DNA of 64,000 bases from Sphingorhabdus sp. (GTDB lineage Bacteria > Pseudomonadota > Alphaproteobacteria > Sphingomonadales > Sphingomonadaceae): NCBI RefSeq assembly GCF_023910635.1, contig NZ_JAAVVZ010000004.1, positions 62,001-126,000 on the forward strand, in the 5' to 3' direction. A program made the translations under genes and the position numbers. Positions 34,818 through 45,012 of the stretch are shown here, piece after piece; within the stretch, counting starts at the first letter, position 1; each line of letters begins with the position of its first letter. Below the pieces are notes generated by a model. That model did no database searches, had not been told where the DNA came from, and was given only the letters and a program-made list of their open reading frames with translations.

Positions 34818-36253
34818 GACGTGCGGAACCCGCTGATCGATTTAATCTCCAGAAAATCGCGAACGCCAAACTCGCCATATTCGCGGCCATTACCCGATTG
34901 TTTATAGCCCCCAAACGGCGCCATATAATCCTGGCTCGTGCCATTAATGCTCACACCGCCCGCCCGCATGTGCCGCGCGACACGGCGCGCACGGTCCATG
35001 TCGCCGGTTTGCACATACGCATAAAGGCCATAGGGCGAGTCATTGGCGATAGCGATGGCATCTGCTTCGTCTTTAAAGGGAATCAACACGAGCACCGGCC
35101 CGAACACTTCTTCTTGTGCGATACGCATCTTGTTATGGACGCCGGCAAAGACCGTGGGTTTCACATAATAGCCGCGATCAAAGCCCTCGGCCCGGCCAGT
35201 GCCACCGGCAACAAGCTGCGCACCTTCATCAATCCCGACCTGAATAAGGCCCTGTATCTTGTCATAATGTGCCTTGCTGACAACCGGGCCATAATGCGGC
35301 CCTTTTTTCATCGGGTCGCCAAGCACTGCCGCTTTTGCAACACGGGCCGCAATGGCAACCGCCGCGTCATAGACCGATTGTTCGACAAGCATACGCGTCG
35401 GTGCGTTGCAGGATTGGCCGGTATTGCCATAGCAATGCAGAACGCCGCGCGTGACCGCCGCCTCCAGATCGCAGTCCGCAAAGACGATATTGGCTGATTT
35501 TCCACCCAGTTCCTGGGCAACGCGCTTCACGGTATCTGCAGCGTTCTTTGCGATTTGAATGCCCGCCCGTGTCGATCCGGTAAAGGAGATCATGTCGACT
35601 TCCGGGTGGCTGGTCAGCGTATCGCCGACCGACGCGCCCGTGCCGTGGATCATGTTGAACACGCCGCGTGGGAAACCCGCCTCTTCGACCATTTCGGCAA
35701 AAAGCTGCGCTGACAAGGGCGCCATCTCGCTGGGTTTCAACACCATAGAGCAGCCGGTAATGAGCGCAGGGCCCACCTTGCAGACGATCTGATTTATCGG
35801 CCAGTTCCACGGCGTGATCAGCACGCAGACGCCGATGGGTTCATGCGTAACAATGCCATCCGTGCCGACATCATATTCCCACGTCATTTCGCGCACGGCT
35901 TTAACCGTCGCTTTCAAATGGCCGGGGCCGCTTTCCGCCTGCGCATCATAGGACAGATCATAAGGCGCGCCCATCTCGGTCGATATGGCAGTGACCATTT
36001 CGTCATAGCGTCGCTCAAAAATGCTGATCAGCTTTTCCACCAACGCAATCCGGTGTTCAAGCGTGGTCGCAGCATAGCCATCAAATGCCGCCCGTGCCGC
36101 GTGGACCGCCCGATCAGCATCGTCGGGTCCGCACACCGCAACAACGGCGCAGACGTCTTCTGTAGCAGGATTTACCGCATCCACCGTTGCCGTGGATGTC
36201 GCGGGCAAGACCCATGCGCCGTCAATATAGGATTTAAGCGGCGAATTAGACAT
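34814..36253 (-). CDS. Aldehyde dehydrogenase (NAD(P)-dependent)
   Basis: 479 residues from the ATG at 36253 (MSNSPLKSYIDGAWVLPATS). The frame is open further upstream but this start matches the family. Catalytic Cys is in YGNTGQSCNAPTRMLVEQS, the general-base Glu in AQELGGKSANIVFADCDLEA, and the NAD-binding region in LITPWNWPINQIVCKVGPAL. It oxidises an aldehyde to the acid. Its start overlaps the end of the MFS gene by 8 bases. Substrate not readable from sequence. Confidence 0.9.
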   Translation of the reverse strand: MSNSPLKSYIDGAWVLPATSTATVDAVNPATEDVCAVVAVCGPDDADRAVHAARAAFDGYAATTLEHRIALVEKLISIFERRYDEMVTAISTEMGAPYDLSYDAQAESGPGHLKATVKAVREMTWEYDVGTDGIVTHEPIGVCVLITPWNWPINQIVCKVGPALITGCSMVLKPSEMAPLSAQLFAEMVEEAGFPRGVFNMIHGTGASVGDTLTSHPEVDMISFTGSTRAGIQIAKNAADTVKRVAQELGGKSANIVFADCDLEAAVTRGVLHCYGNTGQSCNAPTRMLVEQSVYDAAVAIAARVAKAAVLGDPMKKGPHYGPVVSKAHYDKIQGLIQVGIDEGAQLVAGGTGRAEGFDRGYYVKPTVFAGVHNKMRIAQEEVFGPVLVLIPFKDEADAIAIANDSPYGLYAYVQTGDMDRARRVARHMRAGGVSINGTSQDYMAPFGGYKQSGNGREYGEFGVRDFLEIKSISGFRTS

Positions 36254-37559
36254 AACCAATGGCTCTCTTTTGATCTTCAACAATGTATTTTTCGGCGCGC
36301 CAATAATGCCAGGCCGCCCACAAACCCGTTGGTGCGAGAATAAGCTGCGCAAGACGCAAAGAATCTGCATTGCCACCACCGGCAGCGTCAAAAAAGTCGC
36401 TTAGGCCGCCAACAATTGCCGGTGCGATGATGAGGTTAAGCACATTGGCAACAACCAAGGATATCGCAACGGCCATTGCCCGCATTTTCGGTGGAGCCAA
36501 GTTCTGGCACAGCGCAAATGCCGGGCCAATGTAGAAATAAATTGCCGGAATGAACAACCACCACATGAACTGTGCCAACGCCAGATCCCGCGTATAATAA
36601 GCAAAAAACGACGGGACAGTTGCCAATGCCGTTATCAAGGCCAAAAGCCGGGCGATTTTACGTGGATCGGTATACGCCGGGCGCGCCACCACCCATGCCG
36701 TCAATAAAGACGCACCAATCCCGCCAATAAGGTAAATCCAGCCCAACATACTGCCAGCTTCGCCTTCATCCATGCCATATGTGCGTTGCAGGAACAAAGG
36801 CGTGAACCACATCAATCCCCATCCCCAAAATGCAGATAGGCCGCTGCCGGTCATTGCATGCACGGCCGATTTTTGTGACCATAGAAATTTCATCGTTTCC
36901 ATGATTGTCGGCGCTTTATCTTCCGTGACGACGTCCAAACGCCCGCGCTTTGGTTCCTTAATCGTTACCATGATGATCAGCGCCAAAATGATGCCAGGCA
37001 CGCCCAGCACAAAGAAAGCGGCACGCCAGCCGTGCAATGTAGATACATATCCCGCAATGTCCGAACCAAGCCACGCCCCGATGGGCGCGCCGAGTGCGAA
37101 CACGGTCATCGCCATGGAGCGCCGGTCGGCGGGGAAATAATCCGCGATGATGGAATTGCACGCTGGTGTGCCGCCAGCCTCACCGATACCAACGCCAACA
37201 CGGGCCAACAGCAAGTCAAAATACCCGCGCGTATAACCCGTAATGGCTGTCATGAATGACCAAACGGCAACCGAGGCCGCCAGAAGGTTGCGGCGGTTCG
37301 TCCGGTCACACAACCATGACAAAGGGATGCCCATTACTACATAAAAAAGCGCGAGCGGCAGACCAAGCCATGCGGTCTCGGTATCGCTCAATTTCAACTC
37401 TTCGCTAATCGGTCCAAGCAATGTGGACAGAACATACCGGTCCGCGATGCTGATCGTATACACCAACATCATGATGATCAGGACATACCAACGCTGCCCC
37501 AGCGAGGACACTTCATCGGCACTTACTGGTGCGGTCGGCTCGTTGTTCGCCATCGTCAT
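36246..37559 (-). CDS. MFS transporter (spinster-like group)
   Basis: 437 residues with about 12 hydrophobic segments. Early signatures are VLIIMMLVYTISIADRYVLS in TM1 and GIPLSWLCDRTNRRNLLAAS in the TM2-3 loop. Such carriers in sphingomonads import small organic acids or polyols at the inner membrane and are commonly paired with a TonB receptor. It begins 5 bases after the TPR-sulfotransferase gene and overlaps the aldehyde dehydrogenase. A second ATG (37553) is possible. Confidence 0.87.
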   Translation of the reverse strand: MTMANNEPTAPVSADEVSSLGQRWYVLIIMMLVYTISIADRYVLSTLLGPISEELKLSDTETAWLGLPLALFYVVMGIPLSWLCDRTNRRNLLAASVAVWSFMTAITGYTRGYFDLLLARVGVGIGEAGGTPACNSIIADYFPADRRSMAMTVFALGAPIGAWLGSDIAGYVSTLHGWRAAFFVLGVPGIILALIIMVTIKEPKRGRLDVVTEDKAPTIMETMKFLWSQKSAVHAMTGSGLSAFWGWGLMWFTPLFLQRTYGMDEGEAGSMLGWIYLIGGIGASLLTAWVVARPAYTDPRKIARLLALITALATVPSFFAYYTRDLALAQFMWWLFIPAIYFYIGPAFALCQNLAPPKMRAMAVAISLVVANVLNLIIAPAIVGGLSDFFDAAGGGNADSLRLAQLILAPTGLWAAWHYWRAEKYIVEDQKRAIGYV

Positions 37560-37564
37560 TCCCC

Positions 37565-39571
37565 TCAGGTTGCGGCCAGTTCTGGCCCTAATTTAGTGCG
37601 CAGCGGATCAAGGAAATTGCTGAAATTTTCCCATTGATCGACGCCGCTTTTGAAAATGGGTTGTCGCACCTGCTCCGAGCTCGCGGTGCGGACCGCGCGC
37701 TCGTTCTGGTGGAAATTGAGGCATGCCTCTTCAAAAGGAAGCCCGCAATAATCAAGCAAGCGCCGAACCTGTGTTTCCAGATCAGCGACGACGTCCTCAT
37801 AGCAAACGCGCAGTATTTTGCCCGGCAGCACATTGTCCCAATGGTCCATCAGGCGGACATAGTCTGCGTAATATTGACCAATTTCTTCAAGTCCGTAGGT
37901 GAATTCCTGACCTTCGGCAAAAAGCTGTTTAAACCCGCTGAAACAGCACCCCATGGCCCCGCGCCGCGCATCGATAATCTTGGCGTTCGGCAAAATCATG
38001 TTAATGAGGCCAATGTGACGGAAATTGTTCGGCATTTTGTCGATGAAGAAGGGCGTGCCGCCCTTGCGGTATATCTGGGTGTCGCGGATAAACTCCTCGC
38101 CGAAACGGGCAACATCTTCGTGCGTCAAATCCGCTAAATTGGCGGGATATTCGGGTTCTTCCCCCACAACGCGCTGCCGGTCGAGCCGGAACGCCAACGC
38201 AAAGATATTCGGCAGCTCCATCGTCCCTTCAACCTGGCTGTGGGAGGCAAGGATTTGTTCCAGCAAAGTGGATCCCGCGCGCGGCAGCCCGACGATAAAA
38301 ATCGGGTCACGGGCGGGACAACCTGCCCCTGAGAATTTCCCCAATAGGTCGGCCGTCACCAATTCGCGTTGCAGCCGCATTTCGTTCGACAGCCTGCTCG
38401 GATTATATTTCAGCTCCTCACGCTTCAAGCGATTGCCCAACTCATAATATTCGAACGAAGCCCCATATTCGCCCCGATCTTCCAGCGCCTTGCCCAACGC
38501 AAAACAGAGGTGATACCGATCTTCAAGCGCTGTCATTGGCGAAGCCTGCCGGTCCCGCATCTGCGCGATTTCCGCATCGTCGAACCGGTAGGTTTTTAAA
38601 TTGGCCAAGCTCCAATACGCATCGCCGCAGTCCGGCCGCACCTGATAGGCACGGCGATAGGCCGTTATGGCATCATTTTGCCGCCCAACGGTTTTCAGCG
38701 CATGCCCATAGGTCAGATTTATGCCAGGATTGTTGGGCATAGACCCCAGCAGCGCTTCATAAATCAGCATGGCCGCATCAAAATTGCCGACGGCCAGATT
38801 TTCATTGGCATACAGCATTTCAAACTCCGGATTACCCGGTTCCTTTTCGCGCAATTCCGATGCTTCGCGCAACGCCAGTTCGAACTTTTGCCGCTTACGC
38901 AATACTTTGACATAATCAAAATGCGCGCTGACATTGTCGGGCTCCAGAACCTTGCAGGATTCGAGCAGAAACTCCGCCTCGTCATAGGCATTGAATTTCA
39001 TGCCGATGTCGGCAAGCAAGCGCATCGCCTCCACATGGTGACCGTTGCGTTGCAGGAATGCGCGGCACAATTGCTCTGCTTTGTATATGCGTCCTTCTTG
39101 AATAAAGCTCGCCACGCTCAACAACTCAGGCGGAAGCGCAGACAGATGCGTATATTGCGCATGGGCAAAGTTAGCCGGCCCTTCGCGCCCAGCCGCATCG
39201 TGTAATTCGGAAAGAATGCGCCAGCTTGCGACAAGCGCACCATTATGCGTCACGGCCCGTTGATAGGCGGCGACGGCGTCTTCGATGCGGCCCGCATCGC
39301 GAAAACAATGCCCACGCTCTTGCCACGCACGGCCATAGCCTGAATCAACGGCAATCAATCTATCAAGCGTAATGAGTGCAGCCGGCACGTGCCGCTGCAT
39401 CCGCTGCGTCACTGCCAAAGTGTATAGGGCATCAATGTTATCGGACGCAGTTTTGAGTATAGCAACGCACAAGGCTTCTGCTTCAGCCAAGCGGGCATTT
39501 TGTAAATGCGACCGCGCTTCACGCAAGTTGGCATCAATGGTTTCCGGCGAGGCCTCGGCCAGCATTGTCAC
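37565..39571 (-). CDS. TPR-repeat sulfotransferase family protein
   Basis: 668 residues. Residues about 1-390 are tetratricopeptide repeats (for example GRAWQERGHCFRDAGRIEDA and GINLTYGHALKTVGRQNDA). Residues about 415-650 are a sulfotransferase-type domain with the 5' phosphosulfate-binding loop PIFIVGLPRAGSTLLEQILA. Proteins of this form are common next to TonB receptors in sphingomonads; neither sulfation nor a partner has been shown to my knowledge. It precedes the MFS gene by 5 bases and follows the TonB receptor gene by 123 bases, with a hairpin between. Confidence 0.85.
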   Translation of the reverse strand: MTMLAEASPETIDANLREARSHLQNARLAEAEALCVAILKTASDNIDALYTLAVTQRMQRHVPAALITLDRLIAVDSGYGRAWQERGHCFRDAGRIEDAVAAYQRAVTHNGALVASWRILSELHDAAGREGPANFAHAQYTHLSALPPELLSVASFIQEGRIYKAEQLCRAFLQRNGHHVEAMRLLADIGMKFNAYDEAEFLLESCKVLEPDNVSAHFDYVKVLRKRQKFELALREASELREKEPGNPEFEMLYANENLAVGNFDAAMLIYEALLGSMPNNPGINLTYGHALKTVGRQNDAITAYRRAYQVRPDCGDAYWSLANLKTYRFDDAEIAQMRDRQASPMTALEDRYHLCFALGKALEDRGEYGASFEYYELGNRLKREELKYNPSRLSNEMRLQRELVTADLLGKFSGAGCPARDPIFIVGLPRAGSTLLEQILASHSQVEGTMELPNIFALAFRLDRQRVVGEEPEYPANLADLTHEDVARFGEEFIRDTQIYRKGGTPFFIDKMPNNFRHIGLINMILPNAKIIDARRGAMGCCFSGFKQLFAEGQEFTYGLEEIGQYYADYVRLMDHWDNVLPGKILRVCYEDVVADLETQVRRLLDYCGLPFEEACLNFHQNERAVRTASSEQVRQPIFKSGVDQWENFSNFLDPLRTKLGPELAAT

Positions 39572-39658
39572 CTACTCTCCCATATTGTGACGAACGATTG
39601 CACGAACCCTGCAGCACTTCGCATGCTTAAAGCAATGCACAAATGCAGATGTGGCAAA

Positions 39659-39682
39659 GCGCCCCCAGTTTCCCAGGGGCGC
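39659..39682 (-). terminator. Hairpin downstream of the TonB receptor gene
   Basis: GCGCCCC, 10-base loop, GGGGCGC, about a dozen bases past the receptor stop. On the minus strand it is followed only by TTTG, so termination may be partial and allow some readthrough into the next operon genes. The long T run (39690-39696) lies on the plus-strand side, where no gene reads in. Confidence 0.6.
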
Positions 39683-39694
39683 CCACCTTGTTTT

Positions 39695-42352
39695 TTAAAT
39701 CTTGTACGAGAAGCGCAGTCCGATTGTGCGTGGACGCGATGTCGTTGTCCGAAGCTCACCGTCATTCCCGCTCTTGTAAAGATCGGGACGCTCGTCGGTC
39801 AGATTGTCTCCGAACACTTCCAAACGCCACTCATCCTTCGAAACGCCGAACGACATTCCTGCCGTGGTGTAGGAACCGAGGTTCTGCGCAGCATTTATCG
39901 GCGCAATCACGGTATCTGGTCGAACCGTCACACCGTTATAGACTGTGGTGGGGCCTCCATAGTAGATGTCGACATTGTCGATGACGTCAGAAATGCTCTT
40001 GCCGACATAATGAATGCCAATTTGTGCAAATGGCGTGAGGCCGGACGAAAGCTCCTTTTCCCAATGCAGACGTGCATTGAACTGAAATTTGGGGCTTAAT
40101 GCAAGCGGACCACCGAGATCTCGGAGCACTGTAGTTGACTTCCGGTACTTCGTCATTTCAGAGTCGTTATACGAAAATGCGCTGTTAAACGTCAGCTCCG
40201 GCGTGGTGCGCCACGTTACATCGCCTTCCAGACCTCTGATCCGCGCATCAAGCAAGTTGGTGGTAAATGTTTGGTTCGAGATATTCTGATCGAACACCGT
40301 AATCTGGATGTTGCTCCAGTCGATCTGATACGCAGCGAAGTTTACCTGCAAACGGCGATCAAGTAGCGAGAATTTACCGCCAACTTCATAGTTTTGCACC
40401 TTGTCAGGCACGTAGGTGCCCAGACGAACAAAGTCGGCATTGGTAGGACAAATCGCACTTGGTACACGGCACGGACGACGGTTGAAGCCACCTGGACGGA
40501 AACCATCCGAATAGGTCGCATACACCAAGGAAGCGTCATTCAGTCGATAGGTCAAATTGGCTTTGTACAACACGCCGGTATATTTTGCAGGTGAGGCGTC
40601 AGCATAAAGCTGATTTAAGTTTGCACTAACACCATAAGTTGTCGGCGGCGTTGTGGCGGCGGAATATGTTTTCGTAGTGGCATTATAGACACCCCGAGCC
40701 CCGCCAAAACTGCCATTGGAAGAACCATTAATCGATGCCTTTTCGTTGTAATAACGAAGACCACCAGTAAGAATCAGCTTTTCAGGGATGATATCAAATG
40801 ACGCTTCACCATAAGCCGCAAACTGCTTATCCCTACGCTGGATGTCGTTAAAGAAGCCGACTTTTACGGGACGAACACTCGTGTCATTTGCATTTACCGA
40901 AGCATTCGGCGCGCGACGGTAAATGTACCCAGCGGCCTCTTGCAGATAGGACCAGTCGGTATTGTCGAACAATTTGTTATCATCGTAGAACAAGCCGAAA
41001 GTCCCGCGAACGCGCTTATCGGCAGGCGTTGTTACACGCAGTTCTTGCGTCATGCGCTCCGTGCGGTTGCGAACCTGATAGCTTTTGCTTGGCGCGTAAC
41101 ATGTATTACCCGCGGTCTGGGCCTGGCTGCTATAATAAACACCCGCATCACATTCATAATAAGGCAAATATAGCCCAATGTTCGAATATCCGGCATAATC
41201 AGCAACCTGAGTCGCATTATGCTTCATGAACGAACCTGTATAAATCACATCAAGCGCGCTCAAGCGGCCATTAACGCCCCATGTCGATAAGCTTACGCGA
41301 TCGCGCAGCGAGTTGTCATTGAACTTCGTTACCTTGAGGTCGCCCACATCAGGTTCAAAGTCAAACACACCATCGGTATCGAGCTCCTGACGCACATGCA
41401 TCAGATCGACCGACCAATCTTCCGTCACATTCCACGTCAGCGCAATACGGCCGCCGCGATAGGTTGCGTCGTTATAATTGTCTTCGACAAAAGCGTCATT
41501 GTTGATGGTCTGACGGGTAGGCGCCTGGTAGAGGCTTCCCGTGCAATTCGAAACCCCAATGCACGAGGCGATTGCGCGCTTTACTAACAAGGGATTACCC
41601 GTTGGCAATTTGCCAGCGACGCCGACATTGCCGTTGAACGGCATCTGAAAGGTACCAGCAATATTGTCGATATAGCCACCCTGACGGTCGGTATAAAAGA
41701 CTGCACGAACGGCCAGCTTATCCTGAACGATGGGGATGTTGATAAATGCGTCACCAGCGACGCTTTCTTCACCACCCTTGGTAAAGGCATAGCTGGAGTT
41801 AAAGCCTGCGCTGAAAGCACCTGTGTCAGGCTTATTGGTGATATAGCGGACTGCGCCACCCATTGCGCTTGCCCCGAAGAGCGTGCCCTGTGGACCTGCC
41901 AAAACTTCGACGCGCTGAAGGTCAACGGCGTAAAGGTCGAGATTGCGCCCGACGAGTGATGCTGGTGCATCATTAATGTAAAGTGCGACCGTTGGCTGCG
42001 CGCCCGCGGTACCGGCGATTTGCAGGCCCGGCGAGTCTGTCGAAAGACCACGGATAAAGATTGAAGATGCGCCTGGACCGCGCGAAGCAGACCGGACATT
42101 TGGAAGATATTCGATCAGCTTGTCGAATTTGGTTACGTTGAGGTCGCTCAGCGTGTCGCCACCCAAAGCCGTAATGGCCAGCGGCACCCGATTGGCCGAT
42201 TCTTCGCGCCGCGTTGCGGTCACGACGATATCCGCAATACCACGGTCCTGTTCGTCAGCCGACTGTTGCGCAAATGCCGGATTTATGCCGATGCCGACAC
42301 TCGCCGACGCAATGACAAGCGCAGCCGTCGAAATTTTCAAATAACTTTTCAA
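39695..42352 (-). CDS. TonB-dependent outer membrane receptor
   Basis: 885 residues. Signal peptide (TAALVIASASVGIGINPAFA), TonB-box-like DIVVTATRREESANRVPLAI, plug domain to about 190 with SIFIRGLSTDSPGLQIAGTA, then a 22-strand barrel rich in aromatic residues, ending RTIGLRFSYKI. The last residue is Ile where Phe is usual for BAM insertion. It imports a large or scarce substrate across the outer membrane; the adjacent MFS carrier, dehydratase and dehydrogenases suggest an organic carbon compound and not an iron chelate. The upstream 240 bases contain the imperfect repeat CCAAATTTTCGCGATTGG. Confidence 0.93.
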   Translation of the reverse strand: MKSYLKISTAALVIASASVGIGINPAFAQQSADEQDRGIADIVVTATRREESANRVPLAITALGGDTLSDLNVTKFDKLIEYLPNVRSASRGPGASSIFIRGLSTDSPGLQIAGTAGAQPTVALYINDAPASLVGRNLDLYAVDLQRVEVLAGPQGTLFGASAMGGAVRYITNKPDTGAFSAGFNSSYAFTKGGEESVAGDAFINIPIVQDKLAVRAVFYTDRQGGYIDNIAGTFQMPFNGNVGVAGKLPTGNPLLVKRAIASCIGVSNCTGSLYQAPTRQTINNDAFVEDNYNDATYRGGRIALTWNVTEDWSVDLMHVRQELDTDGVFDFEPDVGDLKVTKFNDNSLRDRVSLSTWGVNGRLSALDVIYTGSFMKHNATQVADYAGYSNIGLYLPYYECDAGVYYSSQAQTAGNTCYAPSKSYQVRNRTERMTQELRVTTPADKRVRGTFGLFYDDNKLFDNTDWSYLQEAAGYIYRRAPNASVNANDTSVRPVKVGFFNDIQRRDKQFAAYGEASFDIIPEKLILTGGLRYYNEKASINGSSNGSFGGARGVYNATTKTYSAATTPPTTYGVSANLNQLYADASPAKYTGVLYKANLTYRLNDASLVYATYSDGFRPGGFNRRPCRVPSAICPTNADFVRLGTYVPDKVQNYEVGGKFSLLDRRLQVNFAAYQIDWSNIQITVFDQNISNQTFTTNLLDARIRGLEGDVTWRTTPELTFNSAFSYNDSEMTKYRKSTTVLRDLGGPLALSPKFQFNARLHWEKELSSGLTPFAQIGIHYVGKSISDVIDNVDIYYGGPTTVYNGVTVRPDTVIAPINAAQNLGSYTTAGMSFGVSKDEWRLEVFGDNLTDERPDLYKSGNDGELRTTTSRPRTIGLRFSYKI

Positions 42353-42592
42353 TTTTTATCCCCTCAACCATCCCCCAACGTTGCGAGGGTTTTTAATCTC
42401 CACTGTGCAGACTGAAACTGGAGACCCACTCAAGCAACTGACCAAATTTTCGCGATTGGTAAAATAAATTCTGCAATCAATTACATCATCTACATATCCC
42501 GATTAGAAGACCTAATATATGTCTGAACGAGATGGTTAGTGCGGCATTGGGAGGCTAGGCGGTGCCCAATTTCTATGGGAGTAGGGTACAAG

Positions 42593-43450
42593 ATGAAAAC
42601 GGGCGCTGACTTTGTTTTATTAATCATGTGCGAGGACCGAAAGGGTATCGTCGCCGCTGTCGCCAACTCGATCGCCAGCCAAGGTTGTAACATCGTCGAA
42701 AGTTCGCAGTATAGCGACGAAAATACTGGTCGGTTTTTTATGCGCATTGCCGTTTCGTGCACTGCCGACACGACGCCCGAAGGTTTTAGCGCTGCATTTA
42801 TGCCCGTTGCGACCGCTTTCCGGTTGGAGTGGCGCATCCACGACTTACGCAAAAAGCTCCGCGCGATGATCATGGTGAGCCAAGGCGGTCATTGCTTGAA
42901 CGACCTGCTGTACCGAACCTCCACCAACCGACTGCCGATGGAAGTCACCAGCATCGTATCCAACCACTTGAATTGGCAGCGCCGCGCAGAGCATGAAGGC
43001 ATGGCCTTTCACCATTTGCCGATCACGCCAGAAAACAAGTTGGAACAAGAGGCCAAATTGCTAGCGATGGTGGAGGAGCAGCAAGTCGACCTCATCATCC
43101 TCGCGCGGTATATGCAAGTCCTGTCGGACCAACTTTGCCGCAAACTCGATGGCCGTGTGATTAACATTCACCACAGCTTCCTGCCGGGCTTCAAAGGTGC
43201 GAAGCCTTATCACCGGGCTTACGAACGGGGCGTCAAAATGGTTGGTGCCACGGCGCATTATGTAACCGCCGACCTCGACGAAGGGCCGATCATCACGCAG
43301 GACGTGTCCATCGTTGACCATGCCGACACTGTCGACGATTTAATTGCGCAGGGCCAAGACACCGAAAGCCGTGTACTTGCGCGCGCAGTCAAGCTCCATT
43401 TGGAACATCGCGTGATGCTGAACGGTAACCGTACTGTTGTGTTCAAATAA
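42593..43450 (+). CDS. purU: Formyltetrahydrofolate deformylase
   Basis: 285 residues from the ATG at 42593. N-terminal ACT domain ([20 protein letters not shown]), then the formyltransferase-like catalytic domain with [20 protein letters not shown] and [20 protein letters not shown] carrying the catalytic His and Asp. It hydrolyses 10-formyl-THF to formate and THF. As the first gene of a C1 operon it recycles folate loaded by the FAD/GcvT dehydrogenases and sends formate to the formate dehydrogenase encoded downstream. purU also lies with the sarcosine oxidase genes in the Pseudomonas glycine betaine locus. Confidence 0.95.
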   Translation: MKTGADFVLLIMCEDRKGIVAAVANSIASQGCNIVESSQYSDENTGRFFMRIAVSCTADTTPEGFSAAFMPVATAFRLEWRIHDLRKKLRAMIMVSQGGHCLNDLLYRTSTNRLPMEVTSIVSNHLNWQRRAEHEGMAFHHLPITPENKLEQEAKLLAMVEEQQVDLIILARYMQVLSDQLCRKLDGRVINIHHSFLPGFKGAKPYHRAYERGVKMVGATAHYVTADLDEGPIITQDVSIVDHADTVDDLIAQGQDTESRVLARAVKLHLEHRVMLNGNRTVVFK

Positions 43451-43488
43451 GATCCGCGCAGAATAGCAAGATATTAAGGATAACTGAT

Positions 43489-44601
43489 ATGAAGACCCGC
43501 GCAGCCGTTGCATTTGAAGCCAAGAAGCCATTGGAGATTGTCGAGCTGGATTTGGAAGGTCCAAAGGCAGGCGAAGTGTTGGTGGAGATTATGGCGACGG
43601 GCATTTGCCATACCGATGCCTATACGTTGGATGGTTTGGACAGCGAGGGCATTTTTCCATCGGTTCTTGGCCATGAAGGCGCAGGGGTTGTGCGTGAGGT
43701 TGGCGCAGGCGTGACCAGCGTCAAGGCGGGCGATCATGTGATACCATTATACACGCCGGAATGCCGCCAGTGCAAAAGCTGCCTTTCGGGCAAGACCAAC
43801 CTGTGCACCGCGATCCGTGCGACGCAAGGCAAGGGGCTGATGCCCGATGGCACGTCGCGTTTCTCGTATAAGGGCCAGACGATATTTCATTATATGGGTT
43901 GCTCTACCTTTTCGAACTTTACGGTTTTACCAGAGATTGCGGTTGCCAAAATCCGCGAAGACGCGCCGTTTCAGTCAAGCTGCTATATTGGTTGCGGTGT
44001 CACGACGGGTGTAGGCGCGGTTGTAAACACGGCCAAGGTGCAGGTCGGCGATAACATCGTTGTGTTTGGCCTTGGTGGTATTGGCCTCAACGTGATTCAG
44101 GGCGCGCGTCTGGCCGGGGCTGGCATGATTATCGGCGTCGATATCAACCCAGACCGCGAAGAATGGGGCCGCAAATTCGGGATGACGGCGTTCCTCAATT
44201 CCAAGGGGATGAGCCGTGAAGATGTGGTCGCCGCAATCGTTCAGATGACCGACGGTGGCGCAGATTATACCTTTGACGCCACGGGCAATACCGAAGTCAT
44301 GCGCACCGCGCTGGAGGCCTGCCATCGCGGTTGGGGCACGAGCATCATCATTGGTGTGGCCGAGGCGGGTAAGGAAATTGCGACGCGTCCGTTTCAGTTG
44401 GTGACGGGCCGCAACTGGCGCGGCACGGCCTTTGGCGGGGCCAAGGGCCGGACCGATGTGCCCAAGATTGTCGATATGTATATGACCGGCAAGATCGAGA
44501 TTGACCCGATGATCACGCATGTCATGGGTCTGGAAGACATTAACAAAGCGTTTGAATTAATGCATGCGGGCAAAAGCATCCGCAGCGTGGTAGTGTTCTG
44601 A
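43489..44601 (+). CDS. frmA: S-(hydroxymethyl)glutathione dehydrogenase (class III alcohol dehydrogenase)
   Basis: 370 residues. Catalytic zinc ligands in [12 protein letters not shown] and [15 protein letters not shown], structural zinc Cys quartet in [15 protein letters not shown], and the NAD fold with [20 protein letters not shown]. It oxidises the spontaneous adduct of formaldehyde and glutathione to S-formylglutathione. The stop is directly followed by the ATG of fdsG (no spacer), which couples formaldehyde and formate oxidation. The hydrolase that releases formate from S-formylglutathione is not in the window. Confidence 0.95.
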   Translation: MKTRAAVAFEAKKPLEIVELDLEGPKAGEVLVEIMATGICHTDAYTLDGLDSEGIFPSVLGHEGAGVVREVGAGVTSVKAGDHVIPLYTPECRQCKSCLSGKTNLCTAIRATQGKGLMPDGTSRFSYKGQTIFHYMGCSTFSNFTVLPEIAVAKIREDAPFQSSCYIGCGVTTGVGAVVNTAKVQVGDNIVVFGLGGIGLNVIQGARLAGAGMIIGVDINPDREEWGRKFGMTAFLNSKGMSREDVVAAIVQMTDGGADYTFDATGNTEVMRTALEACHRGWGTSIIIGVAEAGKEIATRPFQLVTGRNWRGTAFGGAKGRTDVPKIVDMYMTGKIEIDPMITHVMGLEDINKAFELMHAGKSIRSVVVF

Positions 44602-45012
44602 ATGGCGTCAATCGCAGACATTTTGGCCGTGCATAAGGATAGAGAAGGTCCGCTCCTGCCCATCTTGCATGACGTGCAAAAGGCATTTGGCCATGTCAGC
44701 GAAGATGCGATGCGCGAGATTGCTGGCGCACTGAACCTGACACGCGCCGAAGTTTATGGTGTCGTCAGCTTCTATCATGATTTCCGCAAAGAAGCTGAAG
44801 CCCGGCCCGTTTTGAAATTGTGCCGGGCCGAAGCCTGTAAGGCACGCGGCGTAGAGGCGTTGGTCCCCATCGCCGACAACCAAAGCCGCGTAAAAGTGGA
44901 GGCTGTTTATTGCCTTGGGTTATGCGCGGTTGGTCCATCTGCGATGGTGGGCGACACAGTCTATGCACGTTTGGACGATGCTAAGTTCAAAATGATATTG
45001 GAGGCGATGTGA
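44602..45012 (+). CDS. fdsG: Formate dehydrogenase gamma subunit (NuoE-like)
   Basis: 136 residues. A thioredoxin-like [2Fe-2S] protein: HDVQKAFGHVSEDAMREIAG, YGVVSFYHDFR, then the cluster Cys residues in LKLCRAEACKARG and YCLGLCAVGPSAMV. It passes electrons between the Mo subunit chain and the flavin subunit in soluble NAD-dependent formate dehydrogenases. The next gene begins by overlapping its stop codon. Confidence 0.92.
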   Translation: MASIADILAVHKDREGPLLPILHDVQKAFGHVSEDAMREIAGALNLTRAEVYGVVSFYHDFRKEAEARPVLKLCRAEACKARGVEALVPIADNQSRVKVEAVYCLGLCAVGPSAMVGDTVYARLDDAKFKMILEAM

